Assembly: GCA_036365455.1 (NCBI GenBank)
Contig: JAWQUS010000008.1
Span: forward strand, 15,855,501-15,919,500
From: Macrosoma leucophasiata
Taxonomy: Eukaryota > Arthropoda > Insecta > Lepidoptera > Hedylidae
DNA length: 64,000 nt
Reading direction: 5' to 3'
The position numbers and the translations under genes were made by a program. Positions 25,801 through 39,700 of the stretch are shown in pieces. The notes below the pieces were generated by a model. It saw nothing but the letters and a program-made list of their open reading frames with translations. It was not told where the DNA came from and did no database searches. Each line of letters begins with the position of its first letter. The first letter of the stretch is position 1.

Positions 25801-28800
25801 TACGCTATATGACCCTCACTCACACATGCAATACTCCTTGGTAAGTTTATATAGTATTTAAACAGCTAGCGTCAACGTTTTATAGGCAATAGAAGTTCAC
25901 CAATGAGTTGTGATGTAGAAATAGATCGGTCTTTCAATAGGTACACACAATTATAGCAAAAAAACAATAATATGTTTGGGCCAATTTAATACGCCACAGT
26001 TGGCCATTTATCAAACGTTCTAATGAAACCAGTGGAAGAATTGGTTTGCTTTCGACTACTATCACTTTTTAAAATCAAATAACGTATATAACAACTTACT
26101 GTGTATGCGGTGTAGGTACTCAATAAGTGAGATGAATATTTCGTCAATTGACATCATCTACATTATGGGTACTGTCTGTCTGGTGTCTGAGTGGACCAAA
26201 AAGAAATATCGGTTATATTATAAGGACTACAAGTTGAGATTTTGTGGAAAAAATTAGCAAAGTTTTTTGTAGAATTACTTAAACTAATTTGATATATTTT
26301 ATAGAATTTTAGTCGAATAGTAATAATAAGTAGGGCCACGCACCACACGGCCACGAGATAATATATCAGTATATGTATACATAATCAATCGGTAAATCCA
26401 ATTTACACAGCACATGTTCAGGGTTAAATAAATTAGTACCTGAAAATAATTAGTTACGCAAATAAATTTGAAAAAGCATAAGTAGGCTGTCTAGTAAAAT
26501 CGTAGACAAGTGTAGAAATGTATCTGTTGCATTCTACGGTAGTGCCTATACCGACACAAATGCAAGATAACTAGCCCGGTTAGGAATGAGGGGTTGGTAA
26601 CCCCTCAGCAACGCATCTGCGTTTTGCCTCCAGTTTTTGAGAAGATTTCAGCACTTACCTTCCACGAACCTCATGCTCTTCTATTTAATTCTTTAAAAAG
26701 ACTCAAATTTACTTGTTTCTATTTATTTATCACTTCACACTACTTTAACAGTACATGTAGCGCTTACAATTCCATATAATTGTAGACAACTTTAAAATAC
26801 CTACAATGGAAACTCTCACTATGCGCTCAAAAGTTAAAAAATATCGGTATATACATTTTCTACAAACTTGTTCAGTTTGTATTCGTGTAGCGGCAAACGC
26901 TTTAGTGTCGGCCGACACTGGGACGAGGCTTTGTGTCTGAGCCGACGGCGAGACAGAGTTTTCATGTCTGGCGGTCTACCGGCAAAAACTGTTAACGATT
27001 ACAGCAATTGTCATGAAGAACTACACTAGCGGGCGGTTTTTGAAACGAGTCAATATTTTAACACGTTACGTGAAGAAGACAGTAAACTACATTCGCGCCA
27101 AATTAAAACTAATTAAATTCCGAGAGTTTCAATTCCCGACGAAGGGTTTTCATACACTTCACAAGATATTTAAAATTATTGTGTTTAAATCAGTTCCTCA
27201 AATTAAAGGGAATTGAATGCTAGTCAAGCAACGCCATTTTCACTTGACGAGAGATTTGACAATTCAGTTATCATTTGCATTGACAACCACTCGAGATACT
27301 GGCGGTAAGCGTATATTAGAAAAGAGTTTTGATCAGATAATTATACAGTGTTGTGTTGACCAAAGAGTGTTATTATTACTGGTGGTAGAGCTCCAGTGAC
27401 GGAATGCTCGCGGGCGTAGGCACCACCGCATTACCTAATATACTTGCCGCTAAATGGTAGTATTTACAAACGCGACATCTCGTTCCGCGCCGCTCCCACC
27501 CCACCCCGCGTGGTCGTTTCCGGTTATCACCAACCAATGACTAGGGCAAAAGTTACACCGCCCCTAATAAGATATTTTTATCACAGTGGTTAACATGAAC
27601 TCCGATAATTGAGTTACTCACAAGTCACGCCTGAAAAAGTTGTGACTTGTTGTCCAAAACCATTTAAATCATTCACAATTATATGGAAATCGATCAAAAA
27701 CAACTTTTCTACTACTAACTATATCGTGCTCGAATCCAATGTTGAGTATGACAAACTTCAATACAGCGAAAACTCATGGATGTCTACACTAAATGTTCGC
27801 GACAATACGGCAACTGCGCCATTGTGGACAGCTACATAAATTTCATAACATACTGAATAAGACTAGATAGATCTAGATATATCTATGCTTGAAACTTCAG
27901 ACTGCGGCATGGCATTCAATACACGTTTACCCTCGCACACTGATATATCAAACTTCATTTAAAAGCGGACATTTTACGTACCTACTGCCGACGGCAAAAT
28001 AGATATCTGTTCTATTAGATCTTGAAGTGTTCAGGATAGAATACAAACTTGCATACTCGAATTTTTGCACTAAGCGACGAATACCATACATAAAATATAA
28101 GTAAGACACATGCAAGTGAATTCAGACAGATTTAAATTTACTTGACATATCCGAATCCAAAAAACGGTTGACGGTTCATTGAAAATATCAAGATATTTAT
28201 TATTTTAGGTAAGTATGTTAGTATCATTAGTGGATTAGATAATCTAGGTCTTATGAGGTCAAGCATAGTAAGATGAACTGATATGTGATAAACGAAAATA
28301 ATCATACCATAACACTTACTGGAGCCTTAAATGAGGCCCACAAAATACACAAGCACAAAACCACCTTTATAGATCGCATAATAAGCCAGTATTTAACTGC
28401 ATTGTCAGATAGTTAACCAAATGGTTTTTAACAGTAGCTGACGTTGTTTTTATAACTATAGTCAGGCGGGACATCGTATGATTTTGAAGCGTGCACCAAT
28501 ATTCAGAAGAGCGATTATTCACTCAACAAAATTGTAAGGCATTGAGTACACTTATATTTCCATAGACATATTATTATTTAAGTTTAACTTCAGTGCTAAG
28601 TGTGCTACTTGTGTGTGTACTTCAGTAATAAATGTCTATTATTATTTCTACATCATAATTATTAGTTATCTTTGGTGAAAGTCTATTGCTATTATTAAAG
28701 TAGTGGTTACATTTGAAGCAGTGTATATATTGTTTTAACAAGCTGCCACGACGATAGTACAGACCGATTCCCCTTGTATCTGAGCAACGCGTATTGTTAG

Positions 28801-30657
28801 TAAAAGCGAACAAAGAACAGCGTATATGTAAGCTTTTCTGTATCCTTTTTTCTTTGCTGCGTCATTTATTTGTATTGTTGTTCCATAGGGCCGATTCATC
28901 CAACGAACCGCCCGCAGCAAACGGACTGACGGAGTTTGGGGAGGTAAGATAGCAGCCTTCTTGCTAAAGCTGAGCGACATTTTCAATGGTAAAAATTTTG
29001 CATTGGCTATTTTTGCCTGCGATGCTTGTGCGATTTTTGTAAGGTGAGCCCCTAACTTCACTTACAGCAGTGTGACTGTTACAAGTTTTCTATGTATTGG
29101 AATGGGTTACAGTTCATAGTGAAAATCATTGATAGCAATAGGTCCATACATTGTTTGCGTTATCGGTTTGTTATTTCAAACATTTTAACTAATGCGAGTT
29201 ACAGTTGACAGTAGACGGAAACACGATGACGTATTTGTTGTTATCTCAATTAACGCGATGGTGAAGGCATTGATTTTGTGAAACTCTCACTACGCACAGA
29301 GATAAGAGATTGTTAGATTGTAAAGCAACAAGTAATTGGTATTCGACAAGTTATCGTTTTATAGCATTATGTCCCTATATTTGCAACACATAAATATGAA
29401 CGCAGAGCGAAACATCTGATTTGGACATGTTTAACATTTTCCGAGAATATTTATTTATGTACATAAAACACATTTCAGACAAAATCTTTGAATTTATCTG
29501 CAAAACACAATCGATTATGTAATATGATTATATATTAAAAGATATGTGTCACGTAGCCAGCATTAGCTGTAAGGTTTATTATGACATCACTCTGGCGTTT
29601 ACATACTCCTAAGGGTAAGTGATACATATCTGTACCCACGTACAGATATGTATCACTTACCCGATTCGATCACTGTATCCGTATCACCGATGCGTATAAT
29701 AGTCGCCTATTTAGATGGTTATCGTATCAGAGTGATGAATATAATATGGTGATGCATAACATATCGGGTCGATCAGATTGAGTAAGTGATACATTTTTGG
29801 ACCAGCCATTACTCTTTCAATTTCGGCGGAGACGGACATTTTGAGGTGTATGTATGTGTCTTCACGCCAAGTCCCTTACTGGGCAGGCAGAGTGTGTGGA
29901 GCGCGAAATCAACCCTTACACGCCTCCCACGCTTCTTTTACATTCATCATTATCTTCATACATGTACGCCGATTCTTAATCCAACCTTTACACAATTCTT
30001 GATCTATTTAGTCCAGATTGGTTTGTCTCTTCAAGCGCATTGATTTAACGAAATTTCGTCCGGCGTCCGGTAATTAATCGCAGTCTCGAGTTCTCTGATG
30101 TTAATTTTATTTACAAACAACAATGAACTAAAAATTTACAGCGTAAAAATGAGGTGTTAACGGTAATTTAACGTCTTCCATTTAATATTTTAAGCTTATT
30201 AAGTTACCTACAACTACTGTCACGCATTATGAGCCTTTTTGTAAAAACAAAATTCTGCGTAAATTAAGCACTTCTTGTAACTATCATGCCAGGATATCCA
30301 TACGAACATGTCACGGACGGACGCATAATCTTATAAGGATTCCGTTTTTCCTTTTGAGAGACGGAACACTTAAAATACTTATTACATTAGCCTGTGACCT
30401 CACCACGTGAAAGCTGATCGTACTGTAATGGAAATGTCTTGATACGTAGATTAAACAATTATCGCGTCGTGCGATGTTGCTTACTCTCTAATTGAGTGGT
30501 TACTATCCGTTTACCTTCGATACTTCCAATAGATATCAACATGATTATCAGTGCTACCTCACATACCTCATAAATTAAAATTTTAATACTCATTGTACAT
30601 AGCAGACATTCATTTGCTAACGACGATATGTTCATCTATCATATATCTTATATATAC

Positions 30658-30709
<52 letters not shown>

Positions 30710-33700
30710 CAGCAATTGATTTTTGTATCTATCATATCAATTGCTCTTCGTTAGTCTTGCAAAAACTCGAGAACAGCTTGAACGATTTGGCTAATTTTGG
30801 TTTTGAATTATTTTTAGAAGTCCAGGGAAAGTTTAAACGGTGATAAAATAGGAAGAAATTGTAAAGGCAATAGTTAAAACAACACATTTTACTTTCATCA
30901 GTCCTTTGACACATTATTTAATTCTGAGGCAATACGAAGTTTAGCGAGTCAACTAGTTATTATTAATTTCCTCAAAGATAACTTCATTATACATTCTCCT
31001 CATACACTATGTGTGATATATGTACCAAATATTTACTCAATCGGCCCATTAATTTTGAAGCATATTGCATATGACGGAAGGCCAGGTAGACACACCAGTG
31101 ATTCAATAAGAATTCTATTTTTACTTTTCCAAAAATAAAAACGTAACTTCACGCCTGTAATCCCCGAAGGGGTTTGCAGAGGTGAATGCATGCATTCAAG
31201 AATACATGCAAACACCCACGACTCGCCGGTTACGTTTTGGCCCATGTAACAGGTGGCGAACCTGTTGCCATCTCCGGGCACATTACCAAACTCCAAGGTA
31301 CTTGGAAATTTCCAGAAAATGGAAAAATCCGAATAGAACCAGAGATAAAGGATTTTACTTAAACCGTTATCTCTGATAGTCCTCGACCCGGGAATCTAAC
31401 CCAGGACCTCCAGCGTAGTAGTAGTGGCCTGCTACCACTACGCTACTGAGGCAGTTCCAAAAATAATCCACATTAATTTGTGAAATAAACCTTCTTTATT
31501 AACATTAAAAAATGATTCGGATTACACCGGACACTGCAAGTCTGCCAATTATCGTAAAACCAACAAACTCGTATTTTATATTATTTTAAACGCGACATAT
31601 TACACAGACTACCTGCATAATTTACAGCTTAAATCTGATATTTTCATACCGAATCACAAATGGTTTTACACACAACACGGATTTAATTTTGGTTCTTGCG
31701 TGCTTATAAATCATTGGGGAAACGTATTGCGGTACGATTTATTTAGCTCCAATACAAATAATACTCGTGATGTTTTGGTATAATTTATCATTTTTAATAT
31801 TCATATGTTTAAGTTTTTCTCAAGTCATTATTAAGCTGGCTACTGTTGGGCATCTGTTAATTAGTCAAGGAATAAAAGAATAAGAGAATAAGTAAGAACA
31901 CCTACTTATTCTTTTATTCCTTTTTAAATTCTTCTTTAATAACTTAATCGAATATCCTATTTTGTACTTAATTTTACTTTTAAACCATACAATTTGGTTT
32001 AAAACAGACAAGCTGTGACTCAAAACACACAAAATAATTATCCATTGATCTTCACCCTCCAGAAGTAATTAAAGCGACTCTTGTAGACAGTCTGCATTTC
32101 GATTTCACAATATTGGTTTTGTGCAAAGCTATATTTCGCTACGAATACGATCTCCAAGGCGACGCGGCGTAGACTTGTAGCGTTTTCGTAGCCGTAACCA
32201 GTTCTCGCAGTCGTAGCCGTGGTTCTGTCGTCACAGTTAAGTAGATTGAAAATCGTGATGTTTTGTGATTTCAACTGAACAAAATATACAGCGAGAGTGC
32301 CGTTGCAGCGTCATATTATCTGTACAAATAAATAAAATTGGAGTGTCTGTTTGTAATATTAAAATAACCCCTTTTTACTAAATGCATATGTATGTATACA
32401 CGGTACATGTACGAAAACAACATTTTTTACAATTTTTGTCTGTCTGTCTCTGTCTGTCTGTCTATCTGTTTGGCGGGGCTAATCTAGGGAACGGCTGGAC
32501 CGATTGTGACAGGACTTTCACTGGCAGATAGCTGATGCGATAAGGAGTAACTAAGGCTACTTTTATCTCCATACATCCATACATACATACATGCCTACAT
32601 ACAAATAAGTAGAATTGGAGTGTATCCGACTTTGACGGGGCTTCCACGGGTAGGTAGCTGATGTAATAAGGAGTAACTTAGGCTACTTTTATCTCCATAC
32701 ATACATACATACATACATACATACCTATATACAAATAAATAAAACTTGAGTGTCTCCGATTTTGACGGGACTTATACTGACAGATAGCTGATGTGATAAG
32801 GAGTGACTTAGGCTACTTCTATCTCCATACAACCATACATACTACATACATTTTTTTATGTACGACTAGCTGTCCCGGCAAGCTTCGTATTGCCTCACAA
32901 TGAAATAATGTACATACATTTGATATATACAGACTATCTGTATGGGAAAATAAAATTGTGGTTTTTACTATTTCCCTTCAGCTTTTTCATATTTTTTTAC
33001 CTTATTCATATTTTTTTACCTTTTAAACCTTCCCTGGACTTCCAAAAATCATTCAAAACCAAAATTAGCCAAATCGGTCCAGTCGTTCTCGAGTTTTAGC
33101 GAGACTAACGAACAGCAATTGATTTTTATATATATACTGGCTGTCCCGGCAAACTTCGTATTGCCTCACAATTAAATAATATGTCATAGGTTTGATAGAT
33201 ACGGATTATTTGTATGGGAAAATGAAATTGTGGTTTAATTACTATTTCCCTTCAATTTCTTCATAATTTCTTACCTTTTATACCTTCCCTGGACTTACAA
33301 AAATCATTCAAAACCAAAATTAGCCAAATCGGTCCATCTGTTCTCGAGTTTTAGCGAGACTAACGAACAGCAATTGATTTTTATATATAAGAGATAAGAT
33401 AAGATAAATAATAACATTTCGAAAATACATATTTCGTTGTGGGAATCTTACGCACGTAATGTAATTTATATCCCTAGATGTTGTATAATATTTCCCGTAT
33501 TTAGGGGACGTAACTAAGGGCTACAGCCATCTTTAATGGCGGCGTGGGGCTGTAATATTTTCCCGTAACAAGGTAATTGGCATGTACAAACAACGAACCG
33601 ACTAACAAACGCAAAAAGAAAATTCTTCACCATTTTAGCTGAAAGATGTCCACTGTTGGACAAAAGCCCTCCTCCAAAAGGATTATTCTTTTAATTTTTT

Positions 33701-36700
33701 TTTTCATACAAACATTTCCCTGACAATAACGTACACAAAAGAAAGATTTATCCAATCTGTTGGAGTGGTTTGGAAGTTATGCGCTTACAAACATTTCGAT
33801 TATATTTTTTACTAGCTGTGCCCGCGACTTCCTGCGCGTGAGAATTTATGATTGTTCAGTACCTACCCGGACGAAATCGTGGGTGCAGCTAGTATAAAAG
33901 TAGCTTTAGTTACTCCTTATTACATAAGCTATCTGCCACTGAAAGTCTCGTCAAAATCGGTCCAGCCGTTCCCTAGATCAGCCGGAACAAACAGACAGAC
34001 AGACAGACGGACAGACAAAAATGGTGAAAAATGTTGTTTTGGTTTAATAATATGTACCGTGAATACACACATTTGCATATCGTAAAAAGAGGTTATGTTT
34101 ACATTACAAACAGACACTCCAATTTTATTTATTTGTATGTATGTATGTATAGATGTATACATTTATAAGTATAGATGTATATAAAACAAGTGTTTTTAAC
34201 AATACTCCTCCGAAACGGGTGCACCGATCGTTATCGATGTGTATATTTCGTGGATATGAGAATCGGTTGCAGTCTATCTTTTATATCCCTAAAAGGTAAG
34301 GGTGATTCTTATCAAACATTTTTTTTTTTTGACATTTAATTTATACCTCTTAGGCGATACAAAGTTCGTCGGGGCAGCTAGTAGATGTATATATTTCAAA
34401 ATTATTGTACCTAACTTTAATGTCAGCTTTTCCATTGCCTTGAAACCGGAGCACCTTGACACTGAATACTACTTTTAGTGACTTAACAGATTATGCAATG
34501 CGGTGGTACACAACCCAGGCTATGGAGCCATAACCACCTCGCTTACGCTTACGATTCTTTGTTTACCGTCGATCAACTGTTGACGTGTGCACAGTGAACA
34601 ATAATGGAACAAGGCTTAAGCTGTTTAATATTTTACGTGACCACACCACGACGGAACCATTTGTCGTTAAACCTCGCTCTAATAATGATTCACTGTGAAC
34701 GTCGACAGCTGAACCGAATTGTGTGCCTAGCTCACATGGTTCATATTTGATTACACTCATGGATTGCTTGTTTCGAGCTTTAAATTGTTTCTCTTTTTTG
34801 TTTTCAGTATATTAAAATTGAATAACTATATCTATCTAGTAGGTAAAGTATAGTTATTCTAAAATATGCTCCGGCTCTCTTCAGTCTATGAAAGTAGGTT
34901 TCAAAATTATTTGTGTTTAATATTTGCCTGCTATAATGTTGAATAGTAAGTATGTTTATTCGCCTCGGTGCGGATATGTCACACTTGACCGCTAGTGCCG
35001 TTAATCGATAATGGCGGTCAACCCATTCCAATAGGACGCTAAAAAATACAATAACACGGGATATGCAGCACCGTCACGCAGTAAAACTTATTATGGTCGC
35101 CAACACACATACCAACACACACAATTATGGCATATATTTTATCTAGCACGAAATCAAAGGCACGCTTTTGACAAGCAGTCACATCCGACTCCGAAATCCG
35201 ACTCCGATCAAATCCGATTCGAAGTTATGATAATAATTAATTATTTTGTAATTTTAATTGTAATATACAAAACACAGCACATTATCAAAAAACAATTTCT
35301 ACACTTATATCCTATTTACATCAAGATTCCGTTACGAGAATGGTGCGAGATACACAATGTTTTGTTTTTTTATTTCTTCAGTTGGTTCATTTAAAGAGCC
35401 AAGAATGTGAGTTTCGTGCTTTAATAGAACGGGATTATTTATTTATTTTCGAGAAACATAATTTTATTCTGTAAAAATATGTGCAGGGTGCAAGGTGTCG
35501 TGTAAATTGCATGCTTGTTATTGTTAGCCATGCTTGTTAGCCAAGGAAAAAATGGAGAGTACCAATGACCCATCTCCAAATTTGATAGTTCCGTACTTTA
35601 AAAGGAAAAACGGAGGCCTTATAAAACCATTCGTGCGTATAATGTCAATACCAACTAATTTGCTTCAAACTACTGGGCTTGATGAAGTTTTTTTTTTTCG
35701 TAGTTTGATAGACCGAAGCGTGCTATTTTTAGTATATACCATGTGTCCGAGGGATAAGAGACCGCCTGGCGTTTTTCGAATATTTGTACAGAATGAAGGA
35801 TAATTACTCTTATATATGTATATGGGACTTACCGGCTTTGGTTTTTTTTTAACGATTTATTTTTTTTGTAAATACGTGTGTCGTGCTGCAGATTTTTTAC
35901 GATATTTTCTAAATTTTTACATCTTTCTTCATTATTTTTGTTTATTTAAGTTATAGTTTAAGATAACCTGTAATATTCTTGTGGCTAGCAATAAATGATT
36001 TGAATTGAATTGAATTAGAAAATGCATGTAGTTTTATTCTTTTGCATTACAGGAAAAACTGTGAGATTAAGCCAAATACATACTAATATAGTCTGTTTAT
36101 TAATTGTTCAACTGTGCCAAAACATCTTCACGCAATTGCGACACGAACACAAATAGTTGTTTTTCTTTAAATATTGGTGTTAACGATGTTTGCTCAACAG
36201 AAAGTGGTGCGCGAGATGAACCGGCTGGGGATGCTGGTGGACCTGTCGCACGTGGGTGAGAACAGCACCAGGGCGGCCATCAAGCTCTCGAAGGCGCCGG
36301 TCATCTTCAGCCATTCCTCCGTTTATAGCCTCTGCGCCCACAAACGAAATGTTCCTGATGATATCATACAAAGCTTGGTATGTAATCATATCTTTTCTGT
36401 GTTGCATGTTAATACGTGATTTAATCAAGTACAGAATTAGCCAACGACTAGTTAGACTGAAGACTGGTGAACAAATAAATTGAAGCGCTTATTCATGTAC
36501 ACATTCGTAAGAGAAAATTTTATTAGAAACTATGCATTATTAAATACATCAAATTATTGGTAGCTATTATAATCTAGGTCTAGTTTTTAGTTTTTATTTG
36601 AAAACATGAAGTAGCAAATAAGCCTGCAGTTTACATTCAAGTTAAGTGAATGAGGTAGCCTATAAACATCTAAATAAAACCAAAGATTTCAATGCAGATA

Positions 36701-39700
36701 CGATGTCATTCCTAAGGTCTAAGTTTTTATGTCCCTGTGCCAAAAATGGCGTCAAAAGAGTCTTCGGGCACCTTCAAGTCTGGTAGTCTTGAGTAATTAC
36801 CCTGGTGTGTCTATCTGTCCCACTTTTACGGCTAAGCTACTGAACCGATTGTGACAAAATGTTATCTACTTTCATGCATACTTTTATGCCACTAACCGTT
36901 TTGGTCCCATACAGGATTCAGTATGTGTATGTGTTTTTACGGTCGTTTTCACTTGAACCTATTATTGCGTTATAGCTGCGTCAATATTAAATTGACGAGG
37001 TTCTGATACAGCAAAAAACAATTTCCGTCAAAAACGGAATGATAAAAAAACAGCTAGTCTATTTATTATAAACAGTGTTTTATAAACATAGTGATATAAC
37101 ATAGTGATTTATTTTCCGTAAAGCAGCAGATGGACCCTATAAGGTTGAAGAACAATAAGAAATCAAGCGTCATATTTTTCGTACTGCCTGAGAGATTAAG
37201 ATAAAACTACCTTAAATTTATATCTAATACTCTAAACACTTTTATATAAGCGACTATCCCTTCCCCTTATTTCAAAAATTTTATAACCAAAACATGTGAA
37301 CAAGTTCGTTAAAACAACTATTTAATGGTTAATTACGTAACCTCGTAGTCCTTCGCGGTAGTATTAAAAAGAAAAACAATTTAGAGTATAACTTTGTATA
37401 GTTTGAACCTAGTCTTATACCAATAAATCAATAATCATCAATGTCATCAATAGATACACTAAAAATGTTCACACGAACTGGCCATACATTTTTGATGAAC
37501 TGCAGTTGCCGATGGCTGCACCGCAGAGTATTTAAAGCCGCACGAAATACAAGTAATCGATGCTATGTGGTCCGATCTTTTGCTAATGACTGTTGTCGTT
37601 TATTTTGGCGCAATTCTGGTATATTACGTACCTACATGCGTTTATCACCAGACTGTAGGTATTCTTTTTATTTATTACATGTAATTATGACATTAAATCA
37701 ATATTAACATGACATGTATTTTAGGATCACGCTGCAGAATTATTTCGTTCATCGAGATATGCTGCAAACCTATTTTTTACGCATATTTATGATCTAGAGA
37801 ATATATTATATCCACTAGAGCGCCGTAGAATAACATAAAAATAAACATAAAATAATTCGATTTCGCACTTACTAACTTTTATGGCGCTAAGCAATTTTTT
37901 TATGGTAGTTATAGCTTATCAAAAAATCGAAGGCAGCTTACAGTAGAGCTTACAGGCTCCCCCTACAGGCTTATCCCTATTATCTAATAAGCTCAAGTCC
38001 TGGCAATAAAAATATGAAAACAATGCATCTCAGCAGTCCAATTTTTGTTACAGAAGGAAAACGGTGGTCTCATCATGGTCAATTTTTTCCCGGACTTCGT
38101 CAAATGCGCCCCAAATGCAACACTGTCGGATGTCGCTGGTAAGTTTACCAAATTGTACCATAAAAATTGGCCAATTGCGTGTCAGAAAACGCGCAATGTA
38201 AAATTATTTTTTGCCAAGTAGGTACATTATAAGATAGGTTGGTCGGTTGATACTTATCTATGATAATGTTCCTTTTCACTTCGTTAGAACCGTCATTTTT
38301 TTCATAATATATCTCAATACAACTGCTTAGCTAAAAGCGTGGGGAAAATTAATTTAGTTTCAAAAGTTAGCACTTTAAAGCTTAATATTTTACAAACGGA
38401 TATCCAAATTAAAAAAAGGATTTTAATAAATCCGTGCAAATTTTAATGCCACTATGGGATGTGCTAAAAATATCTTTTAACAGTATATTAAAAATATGTA
38501 AACACATTTTATGTAGGTAATAACGGTATGATTAATATGTTGGTATTTTTGCCAAATTATAGTATCGCGCAGAAGAGCTTATAAATTATAACCGATTTGA
38601 GACTCGATGCTCGGATGAGGGGCTTCGCTAGCTTAGTGGTAAAGCGGCTGGACTGCTTATCCTGGGGTCGCAGTCTCGATGCTTGCTCGAAGACAAAGTT
38701 TTCCATCCAATTTCTAAATTCACTTGCATGTGTTATTGCGAAAAACAAAAATATGACATAACTTAATTAACATATGCATATTTTTGTTAGCGTTGCTACG
38801 CTTTATGAAGTGACCTGGTTGGTCCAGGTCCAGTGGTGTGAGATGACCGTTAGATTCGAAGGTTCGCGGGTTCGATCCCCGCTATTTGTATGGCCTACAG
38901 ATATTTGTTTCGGATCTGGGTGTTTGTGTATGTGTCTGTATACAAAAGCACCCACGAAAGCGTATTTAAAAAATATTAAATATTATTATTAAGTCAATCC
39001 AATCTGTTCCAAAAAAACTATATCTATTTTTTTATTATTATATTTTTTTAATTATAAATTAGTTATAACAACGACATAAGTCACATTTTAAAACCATGTA
39101 AAAATATTGAACCAAAGCAGCTCAATGTCATTTATTGTTATCAAACAGGGTGTATATTGATTGATACATTATACTTCCCGTTACAGTTTCCCGTACACGA
39201 CCAGCTATGTTAAACGTAATGTAGTTTGCAATCCACATCCATATCCATGTCTAAGCTCTTTGAAATACAATCCGATCGGATTATCAAGTAGGCACAATTA
39301 GATAATGGATCTGCGAGTTAAACCGTAGCAGTGTCTGAGAAGATTGTCACATAACTGCAACTATCTTGTGAAATTAACAGCACTTCTATTACATACAATG
39401 TTCTACGATAGAACTGCTTTAAAATGAACGTTAAATAATACCTTCCAGACGTATAAAACGCTTCAAAAATAACTGTACGTCGAAGAAAAAGTTTCCTAGA
39501 TAACTTTTCACTTGTGAACTTTTGCTGTATCCGTTGCTGTTCAGCACACTTTCAATTTTTTTTATCTGATAATTATAGAAGCTGTCTATAATACATGAGC
39601 CTTTTCCCCGTGGTGCCAATTCACCAGACACAAATTAAATAAAGCTGTGACGCCCATGCCATATGAAAATGATGAGTGCTGTTAAAACAATACGTACCCG

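Larger units (their letters stand above)
28944..36200 (+). other. Dipeptidase intron 5 (7.3 kb)
   Basis: Rich in Helitrons between 30634 and 34175. Unassigned stretches are 28944-29612, 30036-30633, 31460-31866, 31923-32325 and 34200-36200. Confidence 0.85.

Noticed and set aside
28735..29061. 108-codon open frame on the - strand
   Set aside because: It overlaps dipeptidase exon 5 on the opposite strand and has no recognisable motif.
5130..30708. Long TA runs at 5130-5179 and 30660-30708 as possible replication or regulatory sites
   Set aside because: Both lie at the same place in H2 Helitron copies, so they are element-borne microsatellites.
32866..33394. Two ~260-bp direct repeats considered as LTRs of a retrotransposon
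   Set aside because: They abut with no internal region and carry TC/CTAG Helitron-type ends rather than TG/CA.
35534..35803. An 89-codon open frame containing NGGLI, reminiscent of dipeptidase exon 7
   Set aside because: The match is five residues and arises from the antisense of a common repeat tail (GTTCCG...AAAAACGG). No splice sites or phase fit, and the real exon 7 is at 38054.
38617..38690. Possible tRNA gene
   Set aside because: A good A box but a weak B box, and the ends cannot form an acceptor stem; better as a SINE remnant.
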